A DNA stretch of 12,467 nt from Flavobacteriia bacterium (lineage in GTDB: Bacteria; Bacteroidota; Bacteroidia; Flavobacteriales; Schleiferiaceae). The DNA lies in assembly GCA_949516455.1 (NCBI GenBank), contig CATILC010000146.1, forward strand, positions 1 through 12,467. The letters run 5' to 3'. Below, piece by piece: positions 1 to 6,659 of this stretch; position 1 is the first letter of the stretch; each line of letters starts with the position of its first letter. The translations under genes were made by a program, and so were the position numbers. The notes below the pieces were generated by a model. It was not told the origin of the DNA and searched no databases. It saw nothing but the letters and a program-made list of their open reading frames with translations.

Positions 1-1
1 C

Positions 2-556
2 TGTGTGAAGTATTCCATTGGACTGAATGGTTTTCCGGCATTGAGCGATCAGGGAAGCCTGCTTTTTCTGCTGGATTCCAACCTCCAACTCTTGACGGAA
101 ACGCAGTTTAGTGCTTCCTATCACTCTCCGCTGGTGAACACTTCCCAAGGCATACCGCTTTGCCGAAATACGGAGACGGCTTGGACGAGCAAGCTGGCCT
201 CCTGGGGAGCGGGTTGCGGTTGCGGTGCATCGGGATCTTATTCCAAAGAGTCGATCACTCTCTCCTCAGACTGCATCAGCCCGAATTCAGATGGTCATCA
301 GGACGAGCTGCAGATCCGGATCCGATCGCCGTTTCCTAAAACAGTGGTTCAACTCAAAGTCCTCAACGAGATCGGTATTCCTGTCGGACATTTGCTGCAG
401 GATGAATTCATGGGCACCGAACATGTGCTGACTTGGGACGGAACCGATGGATCCGGTGAACGGATGCGGGTCGGATTGTATTTTTTCTGGCTGCAACTCC
501 GGGGGGAAGGAGGCCAAACCAAGAGCAGATACAAAGCGTTTTCTGTCTGTCAATAG
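2..556 (+). CDS. C-terminal part of a secreted lamin-tail / FlgD-like domain protein (5' end outside window)
   Basis: The reading frame is open to the left edge, so this is the last 184 residues of a longer protein; the GTG at 5 is probably internal. The first part (GIPLCR... followed by W..K.ASWGAG, about residues 50-75) resembles the end of Bacteroidota lamin-tail domains, which usually read G.SLER ... W.SA ... ATPG..NS. The last 95 residues begin SPNSDGHQDEL, the typical entry to FlgD-Ig-like or gliding-motility C-terminal domains (SPN.DG..D), and end with WDGTDGSGERMRVGLYFFW, the characteristic FlgD-Ig strand pair. Family members are exported multidomain surface proteins of unknown role. 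The protein ends soon after this domain, with no added T9SS sorting domain visible. The lamin-tail end is diverged and cysteine-rich (GCGCG). The domain call is from recalled family patterns; function is unknown. Confidence 0.7.
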   Translation, partial: CVKYSIGLNGFPALSDQGSLLFLLDSNLQLLTETQFSASYHSPLVNTSQGIPLCRNTETAWTSKLASWGAGCGCGASGSYSKESITLSSDCISPNSDGHQDELQIRIRSPFPKTVVQLKVLNEIGIPVGHLLQDEFMGTEHVLTWDGTDGSGERMRVGLYFFWLQLRGEGGQTKSRYKAFSVCQ

Positions 557-590
557 ATAGAGTCAGAGCTTTTTATTCATAACAACGGAA

Positions 591-1616
591 GTGACCAAAG
601 AAGAAAAGATCGCCGCTTTTGACCCGAGCGGAGCATGCGCGAACAACAGCCTCTTCGGCCTGCCATTCAATGCCGAGGAATCAAATGTCATTCTCATCCC
701 TGTGCCCTGGGAAGCCAGCGTGAGCTTCAGAAGAGGCACATCCTGTGCGCCCGAGTCGATCAGGCAGGCCTCTCAGCAAGTGGACCTCTGCGATGCCTTT
801 CTTCCCGATGGTTGGAAAAATGGATATTTCCTGCTCGCAGAAGATGGAGCACTGGCAGAAAAGAGCGCGGAGGCACAAAAGCTGATAGAAAACCGACGCA
901 GTTCAGAAGCGAAACAAAAACTGGACAGTACTGCTGCTGCGGATCTTCTTTGCACCGATATGATCGAGCAGGTGCGCCACAAGGCGAAAAGTTGGCTGGA
1001 TCGCGGCAAGATCGTTGCCGTCCTGGGCGGTGATCACAGTACGCCACTTGGCCTTCTTCAAGCCTTATCAGAGCTACACGCAACAATTGGCGTATTGCAG
1101 ATCGATGCCCATATGGATCTAAGAGAGAACTTTGAAGGTCTGAGGTATTCCCATGCGGGCATCATGCGGAATGCACTCGCGATCCAGCAAATACAAAAGA
1201 TCGTTCAGGTAGGGGTCCGAGACTTTTGCCAGGACGAATGGACATTCGCGCAGAGCCATGCAGAACGTGTTCAATGTTTCTTCGATCGCCAGATGCAACG
1301 CGAAAAACTCGAAGGCCGCAAATGGTCGTCCATCTGCGAGGAAGTGATCGGGTTTCTTCCACAAAAGGTGTATGTCAGCCTGGACATCGACGGCTTGGAC
1401 GCCTCCCTTTGCCCCTCCACAGGAACACCCGTACCGGGCGGGATGAAGTGGGAGGAAACGCTTGTCCTGCTCGAAGAGATCGTCCGAAGCGGCCGCCAGA
1501 TCATCGGCTTCGATCTGTGCGAGGTCGGCGCCTCAAATGGGGATTCCTGGGATGCGGTGGTCGGTGCTCAATTGCTCTATCGTCTGTGCAATCTGAGCAT
1601 GGCTTCACGCCCCTGA
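591..1616 (+). CDS. Agmatinase/arginase-family ureohydrolase
   Basis: A cytosolic binuclear-manganese hydrolase of the ureohydrolase superfamily (arginase, agmatinase, formimidoylglutamase), which releases urea or formamide from guanidino or formimino substrates. All metal-ligand motifs are present in the 341 residues: GGDHS (146-150, ligand H149), DAHMD (172-176, ligands D172, H174, D176) and SLDIDGLD (263-270, ligands D265, D267), followed by the STGTPVPGG loop. YSHAG (186-190) sits where agmatinases carry their YSH substrate-pocket motif, so I favour agmatinase over arginase. No hut or speA gene is nearby to settle the substrate. A Lys/Glu-rich insertion at about 85-115 separates the N-terminal strand from the catalytic core. 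The start is GTG at 591; there is no better ATG. The 3' end overlaps the convergent DAHP synthase gene by 12 bp. Confidence 0.85.
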   Translation: MTKEEKIAAFDPSGACANNSLFGLPFNAEESNVILIPVPWEASVSFRRGTSCAPESIRQASQQVDLCDAFLPDGWKNGYFLLAEDGALAEKSAEAQKLIENRRSSEAKQKLDSTAAADLLCTDMIEQVRHKAKSWLDRGKIVAVLGGDHSTPLGLLQALSELHATIGVLQIDAHMDLRENFEGLRYSHAGIMRNALAIQQIQKIVQVGVRDFCQDEWTFAQSHAERVQCFFDRQMQREKLEGRKWSSICEEVIGFLPQKVYVSLDIDGLDASLCPSTGTPVPGGMKWEETLVLLEEIVRSGRQIIGFDLCEVGASNGDSWDAVVGAQLLYRLCNLSMASRP

Positions 1617-2702
1617 GCCTTTTTCACCTTCTTTTTTCCGCACCTCCTGCACCTGCTTTCCCACAGAGTGCTTGTGAATGATGCGAAAAAGCTCCTCCAC
1701 TTGCCTTTGGTCAATGCCTGATTCCTCCGCGTGTGCGCTTCGCGTCTTTAGAACTTCCTTCCAACGAGACCACTGAAAGAAAGCCAGACCCTCCTTTTCT
1801 TTTTCGCGTGCGATGGTCGCCACATGCTCCAGTCGCTTCCCGAATAAGTTCATCAACTCGGCATCGATGCCGTCGATGAGCGCCCTTTCCTTCCTGATGC
1901 GCTCAGGGATCTCTTCCGGCCGATGGACTTGACGGTGCATCTTGAGCTGGTCGATGGCCTCGATCAGTTGTTCTGGATCCATTTGCTGTTCGGCATCACT
2001 CAGAGCGTGGACTGGATCCGGATGTACCTCGATCATCAAACCATCGAGACCGAGCTCCAATCCGATCTGTGCCAATTCCGCCACATAGGACCGATCGCCG
2101 GCAATGTGGGAAGGATCGCACAGGACAGACAATTCCGGCCATTGTTCTTTCAAGGCAATGGCCAGTTCCCAGCCAGCTGCATTGCGATAGGGATGCGCAT
2201 TGAGCGAAAAATATCCTCGGTGTACTGCACCCAATTCGGCAATCCCTGCCTTGTGAAAGCGTTCGAGTGCGCCCATCCAAAGTCCGATCTCCGGGTGGAT
2301 GGGGTTTTTGACGAGTACCTGAACATCTGCACCACGCATGGCTTCTGCGATCTCCTGAACGTAAAAAGGATTCACCGTGGTTCTCGCGCCGATCCACAGC
2401 ATGTTGATCCCTGCCTTGAGACAGGCATCCACATGTTCGGGCTTGGCCACCTCTGTACACACAGGCAGATCGAGTTCTGCACCAGCTTCCACCAACCAGG
2501 GAAGGGCCTGTACACCAATGCCTTCAAAGGAATCGGGCCGTGTCCGAGGCTTCCAAACACCTGCCCGTATGGCTGAGAGGCTCTTTACTCCTTTCAGCGG
2601 ACGGACCGCCGCCAACATTTGCTCCCGTGACTCAGCACTGCAGGGTCCGGCAACAAGAAAAGGTTGTCCGTCGGTACGTCTAAAGGGACTTTGTGATGTC
2701 AT
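1605..2702 (-). CDS. Bifunctional 3-deoxy-7-phosphoheptulonate (DAHP) synthase / chorismate mutase type II
   Basis: A two-domain enzyme of aromatic amino-acid synthesis. The N-terminal domain (about 1-260) condenses PEP with erythrose-4-phosphate. The C-terminal AroQ-type domain (about 262-350) converts chorismate to prephenate. The KdsA-like (type I-beta) DAHP synthase motifs are AGPCSAES (18-25), RAGVWKPRTRPDSFEG (46-61), DPSHIAGDR (196-204) and EVHPDP (225-230). Likely metal ligands are C21, H199, E225 and D236. The mutase domain starts IRKERALIDGIDAEL and has the helical R..I..ID..L..LF..R spacing. Having the mutase C-terminal to the synthase is the usual Bacteroidota architecture, and 365 aa is normal. 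It probably forms an operon with rsmI, which ends 29 bp upstream. The charged tail after residue 350 (KKEGEKGSGA) overlaps the convergent ureohydrolase gene. Confidence 0.95.
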   Translation of the reverse strand: MTSQSPFRRTDGQPFLVAGPCSAESREQMLAAVRPLKGVKSLSAIRAGVWKPRTRPDSFEGIGVQALPWLVEAGAELDLPVCTEVAKPEHVDACLKAGINMLWIGARTTVNPFYVQEIAEAMRGADVQVLVKNPIHPEIGLWMGALERFHKAGIAELGAVHRGYFSLNAHPYRNAAGWELAIALKEQWPELSVLCDPSHIAGDRSYVAELAQIGLELGLDGLMIEVHPDPVHALSDAEQQMDPEQLIEAIDQLKMHRQVHRPEEIPERIRKERALIDGIDAELMNLFGKRLEHVATIAREKEKEGLAFFQWSRWKEVLKTRSAHAEESGIDQRQVEELFRIIHKHSVGKQVQEVRKKEGEKGSGA

Positions 2703-2731
2703 AGGCTACAAAGAGAAAACCGCTCAATCGA

Positions 2732-3403
2732 TCAATCGTTCGAACCCTCGACCACCAAGACCATTTCGCCACGTGGTTCCCTTTCCTCAAATTCCAGCAG
2801 AAGATCGGCCAAACTGCCCCTGTGATGCTGCTCATACATCTTGGAAATTTCTCGACTGACACAAGCACTGCGCCCTGCGCCAAAGTGCTCCGCCAGTTCC
2901 TTAAGGGTCTTGAGCAATCGATGTGGTGCTTCAAAAAAGACCATGGTCCGGCGTTCACTGCTCAGCTCCTGCAGACGGGTCTTGCGGCCCTTCTTTGCAG
3001 GCAGGAATCCCTCGAAGACAAAACGATCCAGTGGGAGTGCAGAAGAGACCAAAGCAGGAAAAACGGCGGATGCACCAGGCAAACACTCGACTTCCACACC
3101 TTCCTTCACACATTCACGGACCAATAAGAATCCTGGATCGCTGACTCCTGGCATTCCTGCATCGCTGATCAAAGCCATCTGCGCCCCGCTTTTGAGTTCA
3201 CCCACAACACCTTCGAGTTGTTTGTGCTCATTGAAAGAGTGGAAGGACTTCATCCTGGTGGAGATCTCGTAATGTCCAAGAAGTTTCCCGCTGTTGCGCG
3301 TATCTTCTGCCAATATGAGATCCACCTGCTTCAAGATCCGAATGGACCGGAAGGTTGCATCTTCAAGGTTGCCGACAGGGGTGGGAACGACATATAGTTT
3401 CAC
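2732..3403 (-). CDS. rsmI: 16S rRNA (cytidine(1402)-2'-O)-methyltransferase RsmI
   Basis: SAM-dependent methyltransferase that 2'-O-methylates C1402 of 16S rRNA in the ribosomal decoding centre; tetrapyrrole-methylase fold. The start chosen is GTG at 3403, giving KLYVVPTPVGNLEDAT at the N-terminus, exactly where RsmI proteins begin. The open frame extends 49 codons further upstream to an ATG at 3550, but that stretch has no family similarity and would run deep into the divergent gene. With the GTG start the protein is 223 aa. Motifs are PTPVGNLED (7-15), AEDTRNSGKLL (32-42), SDAGMPGVSDPG (80-91), LPGASAVFPALVSS (108-121) and a terminal PRGEMVLVVEG (210-220). The extra C-terminal domain of the longer enterobacterial RsmI is absent, as is common in this phylum. 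First gene of a likely operon with the DAHP synthase gene. Confidence 0.93.
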   Translation of the reverse strand: MKLYVVPTPVGNLEDATFRSIRILKQVDLILAEDTRNSGKLLGHYEISTRMKSFHSFNEHKQLEGVVGELKSGAQMALISDAGMPGVSDPGFLLVRECVKEGVEVECLPGASAVFPALVSSALPLDRFVFEGFLPAKKGRKTRLQELSSERRTMVFFEAPHRLLKTLKELAEHFGAGRSACVSREISKMYEQHHRGSLADLLLEFEEREPRGEMVLVVEGSND

Positions 3404-3413
3404 GGTATCAAAG

Positions 3414-3884
3414 ATGCGACACCTCGGCATCTTTCTCGCCTCAGCACTTCTTTTTCCGGTTTTCGGACAAGCCCAGAACGAAGATCCTGCAGAAGTCGTT
3501 TTGAAGCTCCTGTCCACGGCTTCTCCCTTCGCCCGTGATTCAATGACCATTCACCTGGAAGCACACAGTTGGGAGAGCCTGGCATATTGGGACTCAGGCA
3601 CCGAGGCAGAACGCGCCCAACTGTTCGAGGCGGTTCCGGATGTTTATCGCTTTAAGAATGGCACATTCGATCTCCTCTTATTCGCGCAGGAAGAAGGCGA
3701 AAGAAGAAGAATATCCGGGGTTTATCAACAGACAGAAGACCGCTTGCTGTTTTATGATAAATCGAATCGAACGCTCCTCGACTCCTGGACGATCCGATTC
3801 CTGGACGCCCATTATCTGGCTGTTGACATGGACGGGTTGCGCGTCTTTTTTGTGGCCCCCGACCAGGACCCACTGGCCCCTTAG
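3414..3884 (+). CDS. Small exported protein of unknown function
   Basis: A 156-residue protein starting at ATG 3414. Codons upstream of it in the same frame lie within rsmI and lack a signal sequence, so I reject the longer form that starts at 3294. Residues 1-21 look like a Sec signal peptide (R3, a hydrophobic stretch, then GQAQ), with cleavage near A20/Q21. The mature part has aromatic strand-like segments (GTFDLLLFAQE, RRISGVYQQTEDRLLFYD, LLDSWTIRFLDAHYLAVDM), suggesting a small all-beta fold of the lipocalin-like sort seen in Bacteroidota exported proteins. That is inference from pattern only. The gene is divergent from rsmI with only 10 bp between start codons. I do not recognise the family. 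Confidence 0.72.
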   Translation: MRHLGIFLASALLFPVFGQAQNEDPAEVVLKLLSTASPFARDSMTIHLEAHSWESLAYWDSGTEAERAQLFEAVPDVYRFKNGTFDLLLFAQEEGERRRISGVYQQTEDRLLFYDKSNRTLLDSWTIRFLDAHYLAVDMDGLRVFFVAPDQDPLAP

Positions 3885-3943
3885 CGGCTATGTTGATATC
3901 TCTGAGGAATACCAATGTCCTGATCCAATGATGGTTCCATTAT

Positions 3944-3961
3944 TTCTTTAACTTTAAAGAA
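3944..3961. repeat. Perfect 8-bp inverted repeat before the small membrane gene
   Basis: TTCTTTAA-CT-TTAAAGAA is a perfect palindrome with a 2-bp centre, located 12 bp before the ATG of the 32-codon gene. It contains TAACTTTA (3949-3956), a 7-of-8 match to the Bacteroidota -7 box TAnnTTTG. No convincing -33 TTG lies at the right distance. It could be an operator, a promoter element or a chance AT-rich palindrome. Confidence 0.35.
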
Positions 3962-3973
3962 GATTAAAAGCAA

Positions 3974-4072
3974 ATGGAACTCACCGACAAAATCAAGGCA
4001 AGTATGCTGATCGGAAGCGTGGTCATGCTGATCGCCACGATCACCTTGCTCGCCATCTTCGTGTTGGGCTGA
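3974..4072 (+). CDS. 32-residue single-span membrane protein
   Basis: A short reading frame with ATG at 3974 and TGA at 4070-4072. It begins with a charged head (MELTDKIKAS), then a continuous hydrophobic stretch from about residue 11 to 32 (MLIGSVVMLIATITLLAIFVLG), long enough for one transmembrane helix, and the stop follows directly. It lies in a 260-bp gap with no other gene, on the same strand as its neighbours, 72 bp before the DjlA-like gene. A polar N-terminus followed by one helix suggests an N-in small membrane protein, but function is unknown. Support is the coherent amphipathic-to-hydrophobic layout and the AT-rich palindrome just upstream; homologues were not searched. Confidence 0.5.
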   Translation: MELTDKIKASMLIGSVVMLIATITLLAIFVLG

Positions 4073-4102
4073 AAGGCACGAAACATTTGAATATCTTCGG
4101 TC

Positions 4103-4125
4103 GTCCCAAATGAATCGAATGGGAC
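4103..4125 (+). repeat. Hairpin-forming inverted repeat upstream of the DjlA-like gene
   Basis: GTCCCA (4103-4108) and TGGGAC (4120-4125) form a perfect 6-bp stem with an 11-nt loop, between the small membrane gene and the DjlA-like gene. The following sequence is T-rich (TCTTTATTTTCC from 4131) but separated from the stem by about five bases, so it is at best a weak terminator for the small gene. It may also be a leader structure for the next gene. Confidence 0.3.
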
Positions 4126-4144
4126 CTGAGTCTTTATTTTCCTT

Positions 4145-4876
4145 ATGAGTCGGTTTTTACAGTGGGTCGGTGGCGGCGTCGGCTGGGCACTCGGTGGGCC
4201 CATAGGTGCGCTGATTGGATTCGCTCTTGGACGTGTCTTCGACCAGGAAGAATCTGAATCAGTGATCGAAGGCTACGGCACAAGCCAACAAAGCGGTCCC
4301 CGAGACTTCGAGATCAGTCTTTTGATCTTATCCGCAGTCGTGATCAAGGCGGACGGGCGAACCAAGGAAGAAGAAATGCAGTTCGTGCGGAAGTACTTTG
4401 CACGGATGTATGGCGCCAAACATGCCAATCAGAGTTTTCAGCTTTTCAGGGAGATCGTTCCTCAAAAGATCTCCGTTCACGAGGTGTGTGCGCAGATCCG
4501 AAAGCACATGTCCCATGCGGCGCGCCTTCAATTGCTTCACTTCTTATTTGGCATCTCTCAGTCCGATGGAGATGTTGCTCCGAAGGAAGTGAAGACCATC
4601 GAACAGATCGCCACCTATCTCTACATCAACGAAAAAGACTTCCTGTCCATTCGTTCGATGTTCTACACCGATTCGACGCACCACTATGAAGTGCTGGAGG
4701 TGAACCCCGAGGCCAGCGAAGATGAGATCAAGAAAGCCTACCGACGCTTGGTCAAAAAATTCCATCCGGACAAACTGGAAGGTCTGGGAACAGAGGCCAA
4801 AAAGGGTGCTCAAGAGAAGTTTGTAAAGGTCCAGCAGGCCTACGACAGCATCTGCAAAGAGAAGGGCATCAAGTAA
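4145..4876 (+). CDS. djlA: DjlA-like co-chaperone (TerB-like domain plus C-terminal J domain)
   Basis: A 243-residue membrane-anchored DnaJ-type co-chaperone that would stimulate the ATPase of DnaK. A Gly-rich hydrophobic segment at 8-29 (VGGGVGWALGGPIGALIGFALG) is the likely membrane anchor. A TerB-like helical domain (about 54-175) carries acidic D..G....E motifs at KADGRTKEEE (68-77) and SDGDVAPKEV (140-149). The J domain (about 179-243) opens YEVLEVNPEASEDEIKKAYR and has the essential HPDK at 207-210. This order, anchor-TerB-J, is that of DjlA. The start ATG at 4145 places the anchor at the very N-terminus as expected. The 3' end overlaps the convergent HTH regulator by 8 bp. Client and exact role are not deducible. 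Confidence 0.88.
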   Translation: MSRFLQWVGGGVGWALGGPIGALIGFALGRVFDQEESESVIEGYGTSQQSGPRDFEISLLILSAVVIKADGRTKEEEMQFVRKYFARMYGAKHANQSFQLFREIVPQKISVHEVCAQIRKHMSHAARLQLLHFLFGISQSDGDVAPKEVKTIEQIATYLYINEKDFLSIRSMFYTDSTHHYEVLEVNPEASEDEIKKAYRRLVKKFHPDKLEGLGTEAKKGAQEKFVKVQQAYDSICKEKGIK

Positions 4877-5858
4877 AATCCGCCAGGATCTTTTCGCGCA
4901 GCTCGGTCAGATGGCTCATCGCCCTTCGCTTCCATCGGAGTCGCTCGATCTCTGAGCTGCCGCTGATCAGTGCGGACCGGGTTTGCTGAACCTCCATGAA
5001 GTATTCCATCTCTTCGATCATCTTGGGGTCCGCTGTCTTGATGAAATTCAGGCCCGCCCAAACCAGAAAGATCCGGCTACCGGCTGCCGAACGAAAGTAG
5101 ATGTGGTTGTCCATGACCATGATGTCGTTGTAGAACATGCGGAAGGGAACATTCAAGGGGGCGTTGCTCAGACTTTCGCCCATGCGCTGACCAACGGTGG
5201 CTTGTCGGTAGATCCAGTCGATCATTTCCTCGGCATCTTCCAGTATCAGCAATGCTTCCTTGTCTTCAATGCGGCCCGATTCTCTGTAGTACTGCAACTG
5301 GCGAAATACACTCACCACCGAAGTGTCGTTCCAAACTTCTGTGCTCGGGATCGACAGATAGGTGCGGCACAATTCCCGGGAGATCTCGATCATTTCTGAA
5401 TCCACCTCTGCCTCCATCTGATCATTCTGAGAAGCCTCATAGATCGAATTCAGCCAGACCTTCATCTTGAATGGCCCCAGATGCGGATAACGAAAGGTGT
5501 AATAGATGGGAATGTCTTTGGCCAGATAGAACAGTTCGCTGTTCTCAAGCTGAGTGAAACTCTTTAACTCCTGTAGACTGTTCCTCAAGTACGCAACAAA
5601 GTCCTTCTCTGTCTTGATGAATGGGTTGCGCTGGAAGGTCACAAAGTCCTTTCCCCCTCCAGTGAGGGTGTCCAAAGAGATCCCGTACCGACCGGCAATG
5701 CGTACGGTCTCGTCTATGGTATAGGAGGTGGCGCCCTGCAGCCGCCGATAAACTCCTGCCTGGCTCACGCCTAGAAGATCCTGAAGCTCAGCGACAAGTT
5801 CTTTCTGCGGCGTCTGGTATAACAACAACTCATTGAACTTGGATTGAATCTCTTTCAT
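4869..5858 (-). CDS. HTH-domain transcriptional regulator of unnamed family
   Basis: A 329-residue cytosolic protein. Residues about 20-65 form a Cro/XRE-like helix-turn-helix: LVAELQDLLGVSQAGVYRRL, where GVSQAGVYRR looks like the turn and recognition helix, followed by TIDETVRIAGRYGISLDTL. The remaining about 260 residues are mostly helical with aromatic patches (LAKDIPIYYTFRYPHLGPFK at 112-131, and MVMDNHIYFRSAAGSRIFLVW at 247-267). I know of similar HTH plus large-domain proteins in Bacteroidota but no assigned function or ligand. The gene is divergent from an exported beta-rich protein, with a 223-bp intergenic region holding a promoter box and repeated ATTATCG-type elements, so autoregulation and control of the neighbour are plausible but inferred. 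Confidence 0.75.
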   Translation of the reverse strand: MKEIQSKFNELLLYQTPQKELVAELQDLLGVSQAGVYRRLQGATSYTIDETVRIAGRYGISLDTLTGGGKDFVTFQRNPFIKTEKDFVAYLRNSLQELKSFTQLENSELFYLAKDIPIYYTFRYPHLGPFKMKVWLNSIYEASQNDQMEAEVDSEMIEISRELCRTYLSIPSTEVWNDTSVVSVFRQLQYYRESGRIEDKEALLILEDAEEMIDWIYRQATVGQRMGESLSNAPLNVPFRMFYNDIMVMDNHIYFRSAAGSRIFLVWAGLNFIKTADPKMIEEMEYFMEVQQTRSALISGSSEIERLRWKRRAMSHLTELREKILADFT

Positions 5859-5862
5859 AAAT

Positions 5863-5993
5863 CGATAATTGGGTTCTTCAAATCTATTCTAATTCTCATT
5901 ATCCGAATAAGCCACACATTCAATCAAGAATATTTTATCATTTTTTGACATTGTTATCTTTTTTCAGTGAACGAATTATCGTCTTTCGATAAT
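5863..5993. promoter_or_regulatory. Repeated ATTATCG/CGATAAT elements, candidate operators
   Basis: In the gap between the HTH regulator and the exported protein, CGATAAT occurs at 5863-5869, and a perfect inverted pair ATTATCG (5975-5981) and CGATAAT (5987-5993) flanks a 5-bp spacer. A near copy, ATTATCCG, is at 5898-5905, inside the spacer of the predicted regulator promoter. The clustering around both ends of the gap fits binding sites for the divergent regulator, but the region is AT-rich and chance copies are possible. Confidence 0.4.
5879..5907 (-). promoter_or_regulatory. Candidate Bacteroidota-type promoter of the HTH regulator
   Basis: On the minus strand TAGATTTG (5886 to 5879) matches the -7 consensus TAnnTTTG perfectly. 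TTCG (5907 to 5904), one mismatch from TTTG, lies 17 bp upstream as a possible -33 box. Transcription would begin near 5873, about 15 nt before the ATG at 5858. Confidence 0.45.
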
Positions 5994-6081
5994 CTTTTTC
6001 CTGATTCATTAAAATTCGATCCAGTGCCGCTCAAGGGTCGGCGGAGATTTGTGCTCAGAAGATGAATCAAAAACAAACACC

Positions 6082-6612
6082 ATGAAAAACATCAACCTCT
6101 TCACGCTGATCACAGCAACTGTTCTGAGCGTGAACATCCATGCACAAACCATTATCGACCCCGGAAGCGACGTACCCATCATCAAACCCCTCCAGCTGGA
6201 TGGCCCAAGGGTAGGCGTGACCATGCTCAACTCTCAATTCTACAATCGGAACATCAACGACAGCCTGGGCGTGGGACCCATCATTTCCCAATTCGGATGG
6301 CAGTTCGAATGGAAATACTTTGAAACACCAGGAGGAAGCGCGGGCCTGTTCGAATTCATTCCCATGATCGGAGGTTTGGACCAAGGTCTGTTCATCCCCA
6401 GCGCAAACGCCCTGGTTGGCTTCCGCACAGGAAAAGGCTGGGAAGTCGGATGCGGCCCCAATGTGAGTGTGGTCGGGACGGGCTTTGTCATAGCGGCCGG
6501 ATACACATTCAAAAGCGGCTACATGAATTTCCCTGTGAATTTTGCGATCATACCGGGAAAGACTCAGACCCGTTTCTCCATTTTGATCGGTTGGAATAAG
6601 CGATCTTCCTAG
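6082..6612 (+). CDS. Small exported, probably beta-barrel-like protein of unknown function
   Basis: A 176-residue protein. ATG 6082 is chosen over the in-frame GTG at 6049 because a Sec signal peptide starts there (MKNINLFTLITATVLSVNIHAQ, cleavage near A21/Q22). The mature chain is rich in Gly and alternating hydrophobic/aromatic residues in strand-like runs (GPRVGVTML, QFGWQFEWKYF, ANALVGFRTGKGWEVGCG, GFVIAAGYTF, RFSILIGWN), consistent with a small outer-membrane barrel or porin-like protein. It follows a long regulatory gap opposite the HTH regulator and ends at a strong terminator, so it is a single-gene transcript. No enzymatic motif is visible and the precise family is not recognised. 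Confidence 0.75.
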   Translation: MKNINLFTLITATVLSVNIHAQTIIDPGSDVPIIKPLQLDGPRVGVTMLNSQFYNRNINDSLGVGPIISQFGWQFEWKYFETPGGSAGLFEFIPMIGGLDQGLFIPSANALVGFRTGKGWEVGCGPNVSVVGTGFVIAAGYTFKSGYMNFPVNFAIIPGKTQTRFSILIGWNKRSS

Positions 6613-6633
6613 GACATACGGATGCGCACAGAG

Positions 6634-6659
6634 AAAGAGGGCTTTTGCCCTCTTTTTTT
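6634..6659 (+). terminator. Intrinsic terminator of the exported-protein gene
   Basis: AAAGAGGGC (6634-6642), loop TTTT, GCCCTCTTT (6647-6655): a perfect 9-bp stem followed by a T run to 6659. It lies 22 bp after the TAA-less end (stop TAG at 6610-6612) and touches the stop codon of the convergent exonuclease gene (6658-6660). On the minus strand only three T residues follow the GC-rich core, so it acts mainly for the plus strand. Confidence 0.9.

Noticed and set aside
1923..2576. A 217-codon open frame on the plus strand
   Set aside because: It is antisense to the DAHP synthase-chorismate mutase gene and shows no family motif.
3294..3413. Upstream extension of the small exported protein gene
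   Set aside because: These 40 codons lie within rsmI, and the signal peptide begins only at ATG 3414.
3404..3550. N-terminal extension of RsmI to an ATG at 3550
   Set aside because: RsmI proteins begin just before the PTPVGNLED motif; the extra 49 residues are low-complexity shadow of the divergent gene.
5945..5950. TTGACA, a perfect sigma70 -35 hexamer before the exported-protein gene
   Set aside because: No acceptable -10 box lies 16-18 bp downstream, and the organism appears to use the TTTG/TAnnTTTG promoter type.
6062..6085. A 7-codon upstream frame (MNQKQTP) overlapping the start of the exported-protein gene by ATGA
   Set aside because: Too short to distinguish from chance; no codon pattern suggests an attenuator.
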